This document shows, in pieces, positions 8,019-17,502 of a DNA stretch of 64,000 nucleotides. Positions within the stretch are counted from its first letter, which is position 1, and each line of letters starts with the position of its first letter. The notes beneath the pieces are model-generated. The model made no database searches, was not told the DNA's origin, and was given only the letters and a program-made list of their open reading frames with translations. The stretch is from Microbispora sp. ZYX-F-249 (GTDB lineage Bacteria; Actinomycetota; Actinomycetes; Streptosporangiales; Streptosporangiaceae), in NCBI RefSeq assembly GCF_039649665.1, contig NZ_JBDJAW010000001.1, positions 186,001 to 250,000 of the forward strand. Reading direction: 5' to 3'. The translations under genes and the position numbers were made by a program.

Positions 8019-9239
8019 ATGACAGTCGGCACGGCAGCCTCCCAGGAGATGCGAAAGGGCGGCCGGACGACCGCGTTGATACTGGCGACCGCGGGGCTCG
8101 CGGTGAGCTTCTGGGCGTGGGCGCTGCTCAGCCCGCTCAGCTCGACGTACAAGGAACTGCTGCGGCTCACCCCGTTCGAGGCGTCGATCCTGGTCGCCGT
8201 CCCGGTCATCGTCGGCTCCCTCGGCCGGATCGTGCTCGGCGCGCTGACCGACAGGTACGGCGGGCGGCTGATGTTCGCGGTGGCGAGCATGCTCGGCGTG
8301 ATCCCGGTGGTCTTCCTGGCCTTCGCCGAGAGCTACCCGGCGCTGCTGATCGGCGGGTTCGTGCTCGGCCTGACGGGGGCGACCTTCGCCATCGGCGTGC
8401 CGTTCGTCAACGCGTGGTTCCCGCCGGAGCGCCGGGGCCTGGCCCTGGGGCTCTTCGGAATGGGTAACATCGGCACCGCGATCTCCGGTTTCGCCACTCC
8501 CTGGCTAGCCGACCGGTACGGCCGAGCCGTTCCGTTCTTCGTGGTCGCCGCCGCGCTGGTGGTCGTCGGGCTGGCATTCCTGGCGTTCGGCCGGGAGGCG
8601 CCCGGCACCCGTCGCGCGACCGAGCCGTTCCTCGCCAGGTTCCTGGCCGCGGGGCGGTTGCGCGTCACCCGCGAACTGGCCGCGATGTACGCGCTGACCT
8701 TCGGCGGGTTCGTCGCATTCGGCGCCTACCTGCCGCTGTATCTGAAGGCGGTCTACGGTCTGTCCACGGCGGACGCCGCGGCACGGGCGGCCGGTTTCGT
8801 CGTGCTGGCCACGCTGGCCCGCCCGGTCGGCGGCTGGCTGGCCGACCGCTTCGGCGGCGAGATCGTGCTGGCCGGCGCGCTGGCCGTCGCGGTGGTGTGC
8901 GCGGTCGCCGTGTCGTTCGCGCCGCCGATGCCGCCGGCGACGGCCGGCTTCCTGGCCATGGCCGCCGCGCTCGGCCTGGGCAACGGCGCGATCTTCGCGC
9001 TGCTCGGGCGGGCGGTGCCGGGCAACATGATCGGCAGCGCCACCGGCGTGGTCGGCGCGGTCGGCGGCCTCGGCGGCTTCCTGCCGCCCATCGTCATGGG
9101 CCTCATCTACCAGTCCACCGGTTCGTACGCCATCGGACTCATGCTGCTGGCGGCCGTCGCGGCGGCGGCGCTGGTCTACTGCTGGTTCGTCCTGCGGCCG
9201 TCCCGGACCGCCCGCCTGACCCAGGAAGAGGGAATTTGA
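8019..9239 (+). CDS. narK: NarK-type nitrate/nitrite transporter (MFS)
   Basis: A 406-residue, roughly 12-helix major facilitator protein of the nitrate/nitrite porter family, importing nitrate and/or exporting nitrite across the plasma membrane. Visible marks are the loop 2-3 motif GRIVLGALTDRYGGR and the glycine-rich nitrate signature region GLTGATFAIGVPFVNAWFPP with LGLFGMGNIGTAISGF. The ATG at 8019 has GGAGG at 8008-8012. The stop overlaps the narG start (TGATG), so the gene is the first of a narK-narGHJI operon. The same narK2 link to anaerobic nitrate use exists in mycobacteria, where narK2 is DosR-controlled. Confidence 0.92.
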   Translation: MTVGTAASQEMRKGGRTTALILATAGLAVSFWAWALLSPLSSTYKELLRLTPFEASILVAVPVIVGSLGRIVLGALTDRYGGRLMFAVASMLGVIPVVFLAFAESYPALLIGGFVLGLTGATFAIGVPFVNAWFPPERRGLALGLFGMGNIGTAISGFATPWLADRYGRAVPFFVVAAALVVVGLAFLAFGREAPGTRRATEPFLARFLAAGRLRVTRELAAMYALTFGGFVAFGAYLPLYLKAVYGLSTADAAARAAGFVVLATLARPVGGWLADRFGGEIVLAGALAVAVVCAVAVSFAPPMPPATAGFLAMAAALGLGNGAIFALLGRAVPGNMIGSATGVVGAVGGLGGFLPPIVMGLIYQSTGSYAIGLMLLAAVAAAALVYCWFVLRPSRTARLTQEEGI

Positions 9240-12200
9240 TGTCGAGAATCGACGGGCCGCTCAGCGACGCCCTGCTGGGGCTGGGCCGGCACCTGCGCCG
9301 GGGCGAGGTGTCGCCGGACCTGCGCACCCTCCACCAGATTGGCGGGCGCCAGGGGGACGTGTTCTATCGGGACCGGTGGAGCCACGACAAGGTGGTCCGC
9401 TCCACGCACGGGGTGAACTGCACCGGTTCGTGCTCCTGGAAGGTGTACGTCAAGGACGGCATCATCACCTGGGAGGCCCAGCAGACCGACTATCCCAGCG
9501 TGGGGGACGACCGGCCCGAGTACGAGCCGCGCGGCTGCCCCCGCGGCGCGGCCTTCTCCTGGTACACCTACTCGCCGACCCGGGTGCGTTACCCGTACGC
9601 CAGGGGCGTGCTGGTGGAGATGTACCGCGAGGCGAAGGCGCGGCTGGGCGACCCGGTGGCCGCCTGGGCGGAGATCACCGGCGACCCGGTCAAGCGGGCC
9701 CGCTACCAGGAGGTGCGCGGCCGGGGCGGGCTGGTCCGGGTCTCCTGGGAGGAGGCGGCCGAGATCGTGGCCGCCGCGCACGTGCACACGATCAAGACGT
9801 ACGGTCCGGACCGGGTGGCCGGCTTCTCCCCGATCCCGGCCATGTCGATGGTCTCGCACGCCGTCGGCGCCCGGTTCGTCTCGCTGCTCGGCGGCACGAT
9901 GCTGTCGTTCTACGACTGGTACGCCGACCTTCCTGTGGCCTCGCCGCAGGTGTTCGGCGACCAGACCGACGTGCCGGAGTCGGCCGACTGGTGGGACGCC
10001 GCCTACCTGATGCTGTGGGGTTCCAACGTCCCGGTCACCCGCACCCCGGACGCCCACTACATGGCCGAGGCCCGCTACCGGGGGCAGAAGGTCGTGGTGC
10101 TGGCCCCCGACTACAACGACGCGGCCAAGTTCGCCGACGAGTGGCTGGCCCCGCACCCCGGCACCGACGGCGCGCTGGCCATGGCCATGGGCCACGTGAT
10201 CCTCAAGGAGTTCTTCGTCGAGCGGGACACCCCCCGCTTCACCGACTACGTCAAGCGCTACACCGACCTGCCCTTCCTGGTGCGGCTGCGCGAGCACGAC
10301 GGCGGGTACGTGCCGGACAAGTTCCTCACTTCGGCAGACCTGGGCGAGGAGGGCGAGGAGGCGGCGTTCAAGACCGTGCTGCTCGACTCCCGGGACGGCG
10401 AGCCGGTGGTGCCCGGCGGGTCGCTCGGCTTCCGGTTCTCCGCGGAGGGCGAGGGCCGCTGGAACCTCGACCTCGGCGAGGTGGACCCGGTGCTCACCCT
10501 GCTCGGATTCGGGGAGGCGGCCGAGGTGGCGCTGCCCCGGTTCGACGACAGGTTCGACGACCCCGGCGCGGGGGTGATGCGGCGCGGCGTGCCCGCCCGC
10601 CGGGTCGGCGGCCACCTGGTGACCACGGTCTTCGACCTGATGCTCGCGCAGTACGGCGTGGCCCGCGACGGGCTGCCGGGGGAGTGGCCGTCCGGCTACG
10701 ACGACCCGGCCGAGCCGTACACCCCGGCCTGGCAGGAGCCGATCACCTCGGTGCCCGCGCAGGCGGCGGCCAGGATCGCCCGCGAGTTCGCCCGCAACGC
10801 CGAGGAGTCCGGCGGCCGGTCGATGATCATCCTCGGGGCGGGGACCAACCACTGGTTCCACTCCGACACGATGTACCGGTCGTTCCTCGCCCTGGTCACG
10901 CTGACCGGCTGCCAGGGCGTCAACGGCGGCGGCTGGGCGCACTACGTCGGCCAGGAGAAGTGCCGTCCCGTCACCGGCTGGGCGCAGATGGCCTTCGGGC
11001 TCGACTGGGTCCGCCCGCCGCGCCAGATGATCGGCACCGCGTACTGGTACCTGCACACGAACCAGTGGCGCTACGACGAGCACACCGCGGACACGGTCGC
11101 CTCGCCGACCGGCGGCGGGACCTTCGTCGGCAGGACCAGCGCCGACCTGCTCGCGCAGTCCGCCCGGATGGGCTGGATGCCGTCCTATCCCACCTTCGAC
11201 CGCAACCCCCTCGACCTGGCCGACGAGGCCGAACTGGCCGGCCAGGAGGTCGCGCCGTACATCGTGGACCAGGTGAGCTCGCGGAACCTCGGCTTCGCCT
11301 GCGAGGACCCGGACGCGCCGGAGAACTGGCCGCGGGTGCTCACCGTGTGGCGGGCCAACCTGCTCGGCTCCTCGGCCAAGGGCAACGAGTTCTTCCTGCG
11401 CCACCTGCTCGGCACCGGCAACGCCGTACGAGCCGAGGAGAACGGCCCCGACCGGCGGCCGGAGGACGTGACCTGGCGGGACGAGGCGCCCAAGGGCAAG
11501 CTCGACCTGCTGCTGTCGCTCGACTTCCGGATGACCTCGACCACGCTGTTCTCCGACATCGTGCTCCCCGCGGCCACGTGGTATGAGAAGCACGACCTGT
11601 CGTCGACCGACATGCACCCGTTCGTGCACGCGTTCACCCCGGCCATCGACCCGCCGTGGCAGACCCGCACCGACTTCGCCGCCTTCCACGCCATCGCCCG
11701 GGCGTTCAGCGCGCTCGCCCGCGAGCACCTCGGCGTACGCCGGGACGTGGTGGCCGTGCCGCTGCTGCACGACACGCCGGACGAGCTGGCCAGCCCGCAC
11801 GGCCGGGTCCGCGACTGGCGGGAGACCGGCGAGGAGCCGGTGCCCGGCCGTACGTTCCCCAAGATCGTGGTGGTGGAGCGGGACTACGGCGCGGTCGCCG
11901 ACAAGCTGGCCGCGCTCGGCCCGCTCGCCGAGCGCTTGGGCGCCACGACCAAGGGCGTCACGTTCGACGTGGCGGCGGAGGTCGAGCGGCTGGGCAGGGT
12001 GAACGGGACCGTGCGCGGGGGAGCGGCCGACGGCCGGCCCTCGCTCGCCACCGACGTCGCGATGTGCGAGACGATCCTCGCGCTGTCGGGCACTACCAAC
12101 GGGCGGCTGGCCGCGCAGGGCTTCGCCGCGGTGGCCCGCCGCACCGGGACGGACATGGACGGCCTGGCCGACGAGCACCGGCGGATCACCTTCGCCGACA

Positions 12201-12892
12201 CGCAGGCGCGGCCGACACCGGTGATCACCTCGCCGGAGTGGTCGGGCAGCGAGACCGGCGGGCGGCGCTACTCCGCCTTCACCATCAACGTCGAGCACCG
12301 CAAGCCCTGGCACACCCTCACCGGACGCCAGCACTTCTACCTCGACCACGACTGGATGCAGGAGGCGGGGGAGGCGCTGCCCGTCTACCGGCCGCCGCTC
12401 AACACCGCTGCCCTCGCGGCGGGAGCGGACGGGGAGGGCATCGTCGTGCGCTACCTGACCCCGCACTCCAAGTGGTCCATCCACTCCGAGTACCAGGACA
12501 ACCTGCTCATGCTGACGCTGTCGCGGGGCGGGCCGACGATCTGGATGAGCCCGGACGACGCCGCGCGGGCCGGGATCCACGACAACGACTGGGTCGAGGC
12601 GGTCAACCGCAACGGCGTGGTCGTGGCGAGGGCCGTGGTCTCGCACCGCATGCCCGCCGGGACGGTGTACATGTACCACGCACAGGAACGGGTGGTGGAC
12701 GTGCCGAAGAGCGAGACCTCGGGGCGCCGCGGCGGGATCCACAACAGCCTCACCCGGCTGCTGATCAAGCCGACTCATCTGATCGGCGGATACGCGCAGC
12801 TCAGCTTCGCGTTCAACTATCTCGGGCCGACGGGCCACCAGCGCGACGAGGTCACGGTGATCCGCCGCCGCGCCCAGGAGGTGGACTACTGA
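9239..12892 (+). CDS. narG: Respiratory nitrate reductase alpha subunit
   Basis: The 1217-residue molybdenum bis-MGD catalytic subunit reducing nitrate to nitrite on the cytoplasmic face of the membrane complex. The FS0 cluster ligands are H57, C61, C65 and C100 (THGVNCTGSCSW, then EPRGCPRGAA), the same spacing as E. coli NarG. The Mo ligand is D226 in LSFYDWYADLP. Length is typical (about 1220-1250). The ATG at 9239 overlaps the narK stop by one base, and its own stop overlaps narH. There is no Tat-like RR signal beyond the usual vestigial N-terminus. The frame is intact, so the enzyme should be functional. Confidence 0.96.
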   Translation: MSRIDGPLSDALLGLGRHLRRGEVSPDLRTLHQIGGRQGDVFYRDRWSHDKVVRSTHGVNCTGSCSWKVYVKDGIITWEAQQTDYPSVGDDRPEYEPRGCPRGAAFSWYTYSPTRVRYPYARGVLVEMYREAKARLGDPVAAWAEITGDPVKRARYQEVRGRGGLVRVSWEEAAEIVAAAHVHTIKTYGPDRVAGFSPIPAMSMVSHAVGARFVSLLGGTMLSFYDWYADLPVASPQVFGDQTDVPESADWWDAAYLMLWGSNVPVTRTPDAHYMAEARYRGQKVVVLAPDYNDAAKFADEWLAPHPGTDGALAMAMGHVILKEFFVERDTPRFTDYVKRYTDLPFLVRLREHDGGYVPDKFLTSADLGEEGEEAAFKTVLLDSRDGEPVVPGGSLGFRFSAEGEGRWNLDLGEVDPVLTLLGFGEAAEVALPRFDDRFDDPGAGVMRRGVPARRVGGHLVTTVFDLMLAQYGVARDGLPGEWPSGYDDPAEPYTPAWQEPITSVPAQAAARIAREFARNAEESGGRSMIILGAGTNHWFHSDTMYRSFLALVTLTGCQGVNGGGWAHYVGQEKCRPVTGWAQMAFGLDWVRPPRQMIGTAYWYLHTNQWRYDEHTADTVASPTGGGTFVGRTSADLLAQSARMGWMPSYPTFDRNPLDLADEAELAGQEVAPYIVDQVSSRNLGFACEDPDAPENWPRVLTVWRANLLGSSAKGNEFFLRHLLGTGNAVRAEENGPDRRPEDVTWRDEAPKGKLDLLLSLDFRMTSTTLFSDIVLPAATWYEKHDLSSTDMHPFVHAFTPAIDPPWQTRTDFAAFHAIARAFSALAREHLGVRRDVVAVPLLHDTPDELASPHGRVRDWRETGEEPVPGRTFPKIVVVERDYGAVADKLAALGPLAERLGATTKGVTFDVAAEVERLGRVNGTVRGGAADGRPSLATDVAMCETILALSGTTNGRLAAQGFAAVARRTGTDMDGLADEHRRITFADTQARPTPVITSPEWSGSETGGRRYSAFTINVEHRKPWHTLTGRQHFYLDHDWMQEAGEALPVYRPPLNTAALAAGADGEGIVVRYLTPHSKWSIHSEYQDNLLMLTLSRGGPTIWMSPDDAARAGIHDNDWVEAVNRNGVVVARAVVSHRMPAGTVYMYHAQERVVDVPKSETSGRRGGIHNSLTRLLIKPTHLIGGYAQLSFAFNYLGPTGHQRDEVTVIRRRAQEVDY

Positions 12893-14547
12893 TGACACGC
12901 GTGATGGCTCAGCTCGCGATGGTGATGAACCTGGACAAGTGCATCGGCTGCCACACCTGCTCGGTCACCTGCAAGCAGGCGTGGACCAACCGGGCTGGCA
13001 CCGAGTACGTCTGGTTCAACAACGTCGAGACGCGGCCCGGCCAGGGCTACCCCCGCACGTACGAGGACCAGGAGAAGTGGCGGGGCGGCTGGGAGCTCAA
13101 CAGGCGTGGGCGGCTCCAGCTCAAGGCCGGCGGACGGCTCAGGAAGCTGACCACGATCTTCGCCAACCCGCTGATGCCGTCCATCGGCGACTACTACGAG
13201 CCCTGGACGTACGACTACGACCGGCTGTTCTCCGCGCCGGTCACCGAGGACACCCCGGTGGCCCGGCCCCGGTCGCTGATCACCGGTGAGCCGACGAAGA
13301 TCAGGTGGAGCGCCAACTGGGACGACGACCTGGCCGGCGCGCCCGAGCTGGCCCCCGCCGACCCGGTGCTGAAGAAGGTGTCCGACCAGGTCAAGCTGGA
13401 GTTCGAGCGCGCCTTCATGTTCTACCTGCCGCGCATCTGCGAGCACTGCCTCAACCCGTCGTGCGTGGCCTCCTGCCCGTCCGGCGCGATGTACAAGCGG
13501 GCCGAGGACGGCATCGTGCTGGTCGACCAGGACCGCTGCCGGGGCTGGCGGATGTGCGTCACCGGCTGCCCGTACAAGAAGGTGTACTTCAACCACCGCA
13601 CCGGCAAGGCCGAGAAGTGCACGTTCTGCTATCCCCGGGTCGAGGTCGGCATCCCGACCGTGTGCTCAGAGACCTGCGTCGGCCGGCTGCGCTACATCGG
13701 GCTCGTTCTCTACGACGCCGACCGCGTCGCAGAGGCCGCCTCGGTCAAGGACGAGAAGGCCCTGTACGAGGCGCAGAAGAGCGTCATGCTCGACCCCCAC
13801 GATCCCGAGGTGATCGCCGCCGCGCGGGCCGCCGGCATCCCCGAGGACTGGCTGGAGGCGGCCAGGAACTCCCCGATCCACAAGCTGATCTTCGACTACG
13901 GCGTGGCGCTGCCGCTGCATCCGGAGTACCGGACGATGCCGATGGTCTGGTACATCCCGCCGCTGTCGCCCGTGGTCGACGTGCTGCGCGAGACCGGCCA
14001 CGACGGCGAGCAGGCCGGCAACCTGTTCGGCGCCATCGACGCGCTGCGCATCCCGATCGGCTACCTCGCCGAGCTGTTCACCGCCGGCGACCCCGAGCCC
14101 GTACGCGCCGTGCTGCGCAAGCTGGCCGCGATGCGGTCGTACATGCGGGGGATCAACCTCGCCGGGGAGCGCGACGAGTCGATCCCCGCCGCCGTGGGAC
14201 TGAAGGGCGACCAGATCGAGGAGATGTACCGGCTGCTGGCCATCGCCCCCTACGGCGAGCGGTACGTCATCCCCAAGGCGCACGCCGAGGAGGGCGCCCG
14301 GCTGGAGGAGCTGGCGACCGGGTGCAGCCTCGACTACGACGGCGGCCCCGGCATGGGCGGCCCGTTCGGCGAGGCGTCCGGCCTGCCCGCCCCGGTCGCG
14401 GTGGAGAACTTCCACGCGCTGAAGGAACGCCAGGAGGCCGACGACCTGGACCGGGCGAGCGAGCTGCGCGGCCGGGTCAACCTGCTCAATTGGGACGGCA
14501 AGGGGACTCCGGATGGGCTGTTCCCCAAGCGGAAGGACAAGTCGTGA
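12892..14547 (+). CDS. narH: Respiratory nitrate reductase beta subunit
   Basis: The 551-residue iron-sulfur subunit passing electrons from NarI haem to NarG. Ferredoxin-type cysteine groups are visible: CIGCHTCSVTC near the N-terminus, CEHCLNPSCVASCPSG in the middle, then CRGWRMCVTGCP, where Trp replaces one Cys as expected for the [3Fe-4S] centre, and CTFCYPRVEVGIPTVCSETC. The ATG at 12892 overlaps the narG stop (TGATG). The C-terminal part, about residues 260-500, is the NarH-specific region. Length is slightly above E. coli NarH (512). It is located in the cytoplasm, bound to NarG. Confidence 0.96.
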   Translation: MTRVMAQLAMVMNLDKCIGCHTCSVTCKQAWTNRAGTEYVWFNNVETRPGQGYPRTYEDQEKWRGGWELNRRGRLQLKAGGRLRKLTTIFANPLMPSIGDYYEPWTYDYDRLFSAPVTEDTPVARPRSLITGEPTKIRWSANWDDDLAGAPELAPADPVLKKVSDQVKLEFERAFMFYLPRICEHCLNPSCVASCPSGAMYKRAEDGIVLVDQDRCRGWRMCVTGCPYKKVYFNHRTGKAEKCTFCYPRVEVGIPTVCSETCVGRLRYIGLVLYDADRVAEAASVKDEKALYEAQKSVMLDPHDPEVIAAARAAGIPEDWLEAARNSPIHKLIFDYGVALPLHPEYRTMPMVWYIPPLSPVVDVLRETGHDGEQAGNLFGAIDALRIPIGYLAELFTAGDPEPVRAVLRKLAAMRSYMRGINLAGERDESIPAAVGLKGDQIEEMYRLLAIAPYGERYVIPKAHAEEGARLEELATGCSLDYDGGPGMGGPFGEASGLPAPVAVENFHALKERQEADDLDRASELRGRVNLLNWDGKGTPDGLFPKRKDKS

Positions 14548-15179
14548 CCGATCGTGCGGTGCATCTGACGGCCTCGGTGCTGCTGTCGTATCCGGACGAG
14601 CGGCTGATCGAGGCGCTGCCGGTGCTGAACGCCACGGTGGCGGGACTCGGGCCGGGCGAGCCGGCCAGGCGGCTGGCCGCCTTCCTCGACCACGTGGCCG
14701 CCACCCCGCTGCCGGAGCTGGCCGAGCACTACGTGGCCACGTTCGACCTCAAACGCCGCTGCTGCCCGTACCTGACCTATTACACGTACGGTGACACGCG
14801 GCGGCGCGGGATGGCGCTGCTGCGGTTCAAGCAGGCCTACCAGGCGGCCGGGTTCGAGGTCGCCGACGAGCTGCCCGACCACCTGGGGGTGGTGTGCGAG
14901 CTGTCTGGCCGGGGCGCCACCGAGCAGGCGGTGCGGCTGCTGCGCGAGCACCGGGCCGGTCTGGAGACGCTGCTGCGCGCGCTGAGCGAGGAGGGCTCGC
15001 CGTACGCCGAGGTCGTGGCGGCGGTGCTGGCCACGCTGCCGCCGCCGACCGAGCGGGAGCGCCAGGCCGCGCTGCGGCTGGCCGAGGAGGGACCGCCGGC
15101 CGAGGAGGTCGGCCTGGAGCCGTACGGGCATGAGGCTTTCATCCCGGTGCAGGCTGGGATGCCGGGAGGATCGCGGTGA
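14544..15179 (+). CDS. narJ: Nitrate reductase assembly chaperone
   Basis: A 211-residue cytosolic chaperone needed to insert molybdenum cofactor into NarG and to dock NarGH onto NarI. It begins at GTG 14544, overlapping the narH stop (GTGA). It has the family features SVLLSYPDERLIEALP near the N-terminus, the YVATFDLKRRCCPYLTYYTYGDTRRRG block and YQAAGFEVADELPDHLGVVCEL. It is not part of the final enzyme. The operon position between narH and narI is canonical. Confidence 0.93.
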   Translation: MTDRAVHLTASVLLSYPDERLIEALPVLNATVAGLGPGEPARRLAAFLDHVAATPLPELAEHYVATFDLKRRCCPYLTYYTYGDTRRRGMALLRFKQAYQAAGFEVADELPDHLGVVCELSGRGATEQAVRLLREHRAGLETLLRALSEEGSPYAEVVAAVLATLPPPTERERQAALRLAEEGPPAEEVGLEPYGHEAFIPVQAGMPGGSR

Positions 15180-15910
15180 ACGCGCTCGACGTGACGCTGT
15201 GGATGGTCGCTCCCTACGTGGCCTTGACGATCTTCGTGCTCGGGCACGTCTGGCGCTACCGCTACGACAAGTTCGGCTGGACGACCCGCTCCTCCCAGAT
15301 GTACGAATCCAGGCTGCTGCGGATCGGCAGCCCGCTGTTCCACTTCGGCATCCTGGTCGTCGCGCTCGGCCACGTGGGCGGCCTGGTGATCCCCAAGACC
15401 TGGACCGAGGCGGTGGGGGTGAGCGAGCACACCTACCACCTGACGGCGGTCGTGCTCGGCACGATCGCGGGCATCTGCACGGTCGCCGGCCTGGCGATCC
15501 TCGTCTACCGCCGCCGCACGGTCGGCCCGGTCTTCACCGCAACCACCCGCAACGACAAGCTGATGTACGCGGTGCTCGCCCTGACGATCGCGCTCGGGCT
15601 GGCCGCCACCGTCATGGCCAACATCGTCGGCGGCGGCTACGACTACCGCACGACGATCTCGCCGTGGTTCCGGTCGGTCTTCTACCTCCAGCCGGAGGGG
15701 GAGCTGATGGCAGGCGCGCCGATCCTGTTCAAGCTGCACGCGCTGAGCGCGCTGGTCCTGTTCTCCGTCTGGCCGTTCACCCGGCTGGTGCACATGCTGA
15801 CGGCGCCCGTCGGCTACCTGACCAGGCCGTACATCGTGTACCGCAGCCGCGACGACCAGCGCGGCTCCCGCCCGCCGCGCCGCGGCTGGGAGCCCGCCGG
15901 CCGCCCCTGA
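15176..15910 (+). CDS. narI: Respiratory nitrate reductase gamma subunit (cytochrome b)
   Basis: A 244-residue membrane cytochrome b with five hydrophobic segments that oxidises menaquinol and feeds NarGH. The likely haem ligands are the two histidines of LFHFGILVVALGHVGG and the two of KLHALSALVLF and FTRLVHMLTAPV, the same paired pattern as E. coli NarI. It begins at GTG 15176 in overlap with the narJ stop. The basic C-terminal tail is cytoplasmic. With narGHJ intact this closes a complete narK-narGHJI operon; no nitrite reductase follows, so nitrite is presumably exported or reduced by genes elsewhere. Confidence 0.94.
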   Translation: MNALDVTLWMVAPYVALTIFVLGHVWRYRYDKFGWTTRSSQMYESRLLRIGSPLFHFGILVVALGHVGGLVIPKTWTEAVGVSEHTYHLTAVVLGTIAGICTVAGLAILVYRRRTVGPVFTATTRNDKLMYAVLALTIALGLAATVMANIVGGGYDYRTTISPWFRSVFYLQPEGELMAGAPILFKLHALSALVLFSVWPFTRLVHMLTAPVGYLTRPYIVYRSRDDQRGSRPPRRGWEPAGRP

Positions 15911-15952
15911 CCATCAGAAACGACTACCGGCAGGGCCCGGCTGCACGGCAGC

Positions 15953-16740
15953 CTAACGGCGGCTGAAGGGTGTTCGACCAGCCGTATGGCCGTGGGTTCG
16001 CTCACCATCGCCGGGCCCGGCGCTGGCGAGCGCCGGGCCCGGGGTAACCCTCACCGAAGCGTTGTCGTCCTCTTCCCACTGCAGGTGGTCGATCACGTCC
16101 ACCACGCCGTTGACGCCGCGCGCCAGCCGGGTGGCCGTCAGCGCGTCGCTGTGCCAGTGCAGGCGACCGGTCAGCGTCACGACGCCCTGGTCGACTGTCA
16201 CGGTCACCATGGCCAGGTCGCGGAACAGGGAACGGCCGAACGTGTCGATCGTGATATCGCGGGCGATGTCGGCGTCCGGACGCGTGAAGACCCGCAGCAG
16301 GTCGTGCCGGCCGATCATTCCCTCGAGTGTGCCGTCCTCCCCGACGACGGGCAGGTGCGTGACGCCGTGCTGGTCCATGAGACGGATGGCGAACACCACC
16401 GCCGTTCCCGGGCCGATGTGACGGCCGGGGACGTCATCAGCTCGGCGGCCGTGTCACCGCGCGACTTCTCGCGCCAGCCGCGCCCCATCCGGCCGAACAG
16501 GCGCCGCAGCCGGGCGCGCAGCGGCAGCCGGTAGCCCTCGCGAGGGTACTGATCCTTGAACTCCTCCTTGAGCAGCAGGTCCGCATCCGTGACGACGCCG
16601 ATGATCCGGTCGTCGGCGTCGACCACGGGCACGGCGCCCAGGTCCGCGGCGATCAGCACCTGGGCGACGGTCTTGAACGGCGTGTCCCTCTCCGCCACAG
16701 GGACGTCGCGAGCCATGACCTGGGCGACCTTCACACGCAT
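15953..16740 (-). pseudogene. CBS-pair plus BON domain protein, frameshifted
   Basis: The start ATG at 16740 has GAGGAGG just upstream and gives MRVKVAQVMARDVPVAERDT, the first CBS motif, through VVDADDRIIGVVTDADLLLK. The frame then breaks between 16416 and 16417, after ELMTSPAVT. The second CBS motif continues in another frame (TAVVFAIRLMDQHGVTHLPV, then a BON segment with VTVTVDQGVVTLTGRLHWHS) to a TAG at 15953. Adding one base restores GPGTAVVFAIRL, so a single-base deletion or sequencing error explains the split. The intact family binds adenosine nucleotides; the mycobacterial CBS protein Hrp1 is DosR-induced. It lies convergent with narI. Confidence 0.75.
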
Positions 16741-16915
16741 CTGTTCCTCCTCGTGGCACCTCCCCCATCCCATCGCCGCCACTCCACGCAGGCGGAGAGG
16801 CGGAAGGCCTTCGGGCGGGGGCTGTTGCGCCTCTGTCTCCCGGCACTTACGCCTCTACGGCCGCTTCGTGCCGGAACGAACGATGGCGGCACAGGCAACG
16901 CTGAGGAGGATCACC

Positions 16916-17391
16916 ATAAGGATCGGTATCAATGGATTCGGCAGATCGGCAGGGCTGCGCTGCGCCGCGCGCTGCCCATGGGCATCGAGGTCATCGCGAT
17001 CAACGACCTCGCGGACGCGGCGACCCTCGCCCATCTGCTCAGGTTCGACTCCACGCACGGCCCCTTGGGCGTGCCGGTGACCGCGAGCGCCTCCTCCATG
17101 GACGTGAACAACCGAAGCATCCCAGTCACCGCTCACAGTGATCCGGCGTACATCGACTGGGCCAGCCATGGCACCGATCTGGCGATCGAGCTACCGGCAG
17201 GTTCCGCACCCGGGACGACGCGGCCCGCCACTCAAGGGCGGCGCCCGCGTTCCGGTCGAGGACGGCTCGCTCACCGACCTCGCCGTGGTGCTCCCGCCCC
17301 GCGGGGGTGCAGGAGGTCGACCGGGCCTTCACCGACGCCGACGACCGTCCCGTCGCGGTGCGGTGGCCCGTCGCGTGGGGGTGCAGGGACC
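16916..17391 (+). pseudogene. Glyceraldehyde-3-phosphate dehydrogenase relic
   Basis: Fragments of GAPDH in several frames. RIGINGFGR begins at 16919 after a good GAGGAGG (16903-16909), but the codon at start spacing is ATA, not ATG. A one-base loss at 16945/16946 shifts into IGRAALRRALPMGIEVIAIN and DSTHGPLGVPVTAS. Another shift near 17190 gives the STGRF-like region, which then jumps directly to LKGGARVPVEDGSLTDLAVV and VQEVDRAFTDADD from the C-terminal half. The catalytic cysteine segment and about 130 residues are missing. This is certainly non-functional. The NAD-binding start and C-terminal motifs make the family call firm. Confidence 0.8.
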
Positions 17392-17410
17392 TTGGGCCAC
17401 TGATCCGGAC

Positions 17411-17424
17411 GGTACTTCGGCCCA
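17411..17424. promoter_or_regulatory. DevR-like half-site upstream of alcohol dehydrogenase
   Basis: Read on the reverse strand, 17411-17424 is TGGGCCGAAGTACC. It shares the GGGCCGAAG half with the boxes in front of both P-type ATPases, but the second half is degraded. It lies 79 bp before the alcohol dehydrogenase start. Weak evidence. Confidence 0.25.
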
Positions 17425-17502
17425 CGACGGTGGCCCGTCCGGCTCTGCCGGCGCAGACGCCGCGGGAGGACGCTGGAAGCCCCCAGTGGAGAGGAGAAGG
17501 CA

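Noticed and set aside
9176..12898. Very long open frame on the minus strand opposite narG
   Set aside because: It is the codon-position shadow of a GC-rich gene. Composition is Val/Arg/Gly/His-rich with no motifs, while the plus strand is unmistakably NarG.
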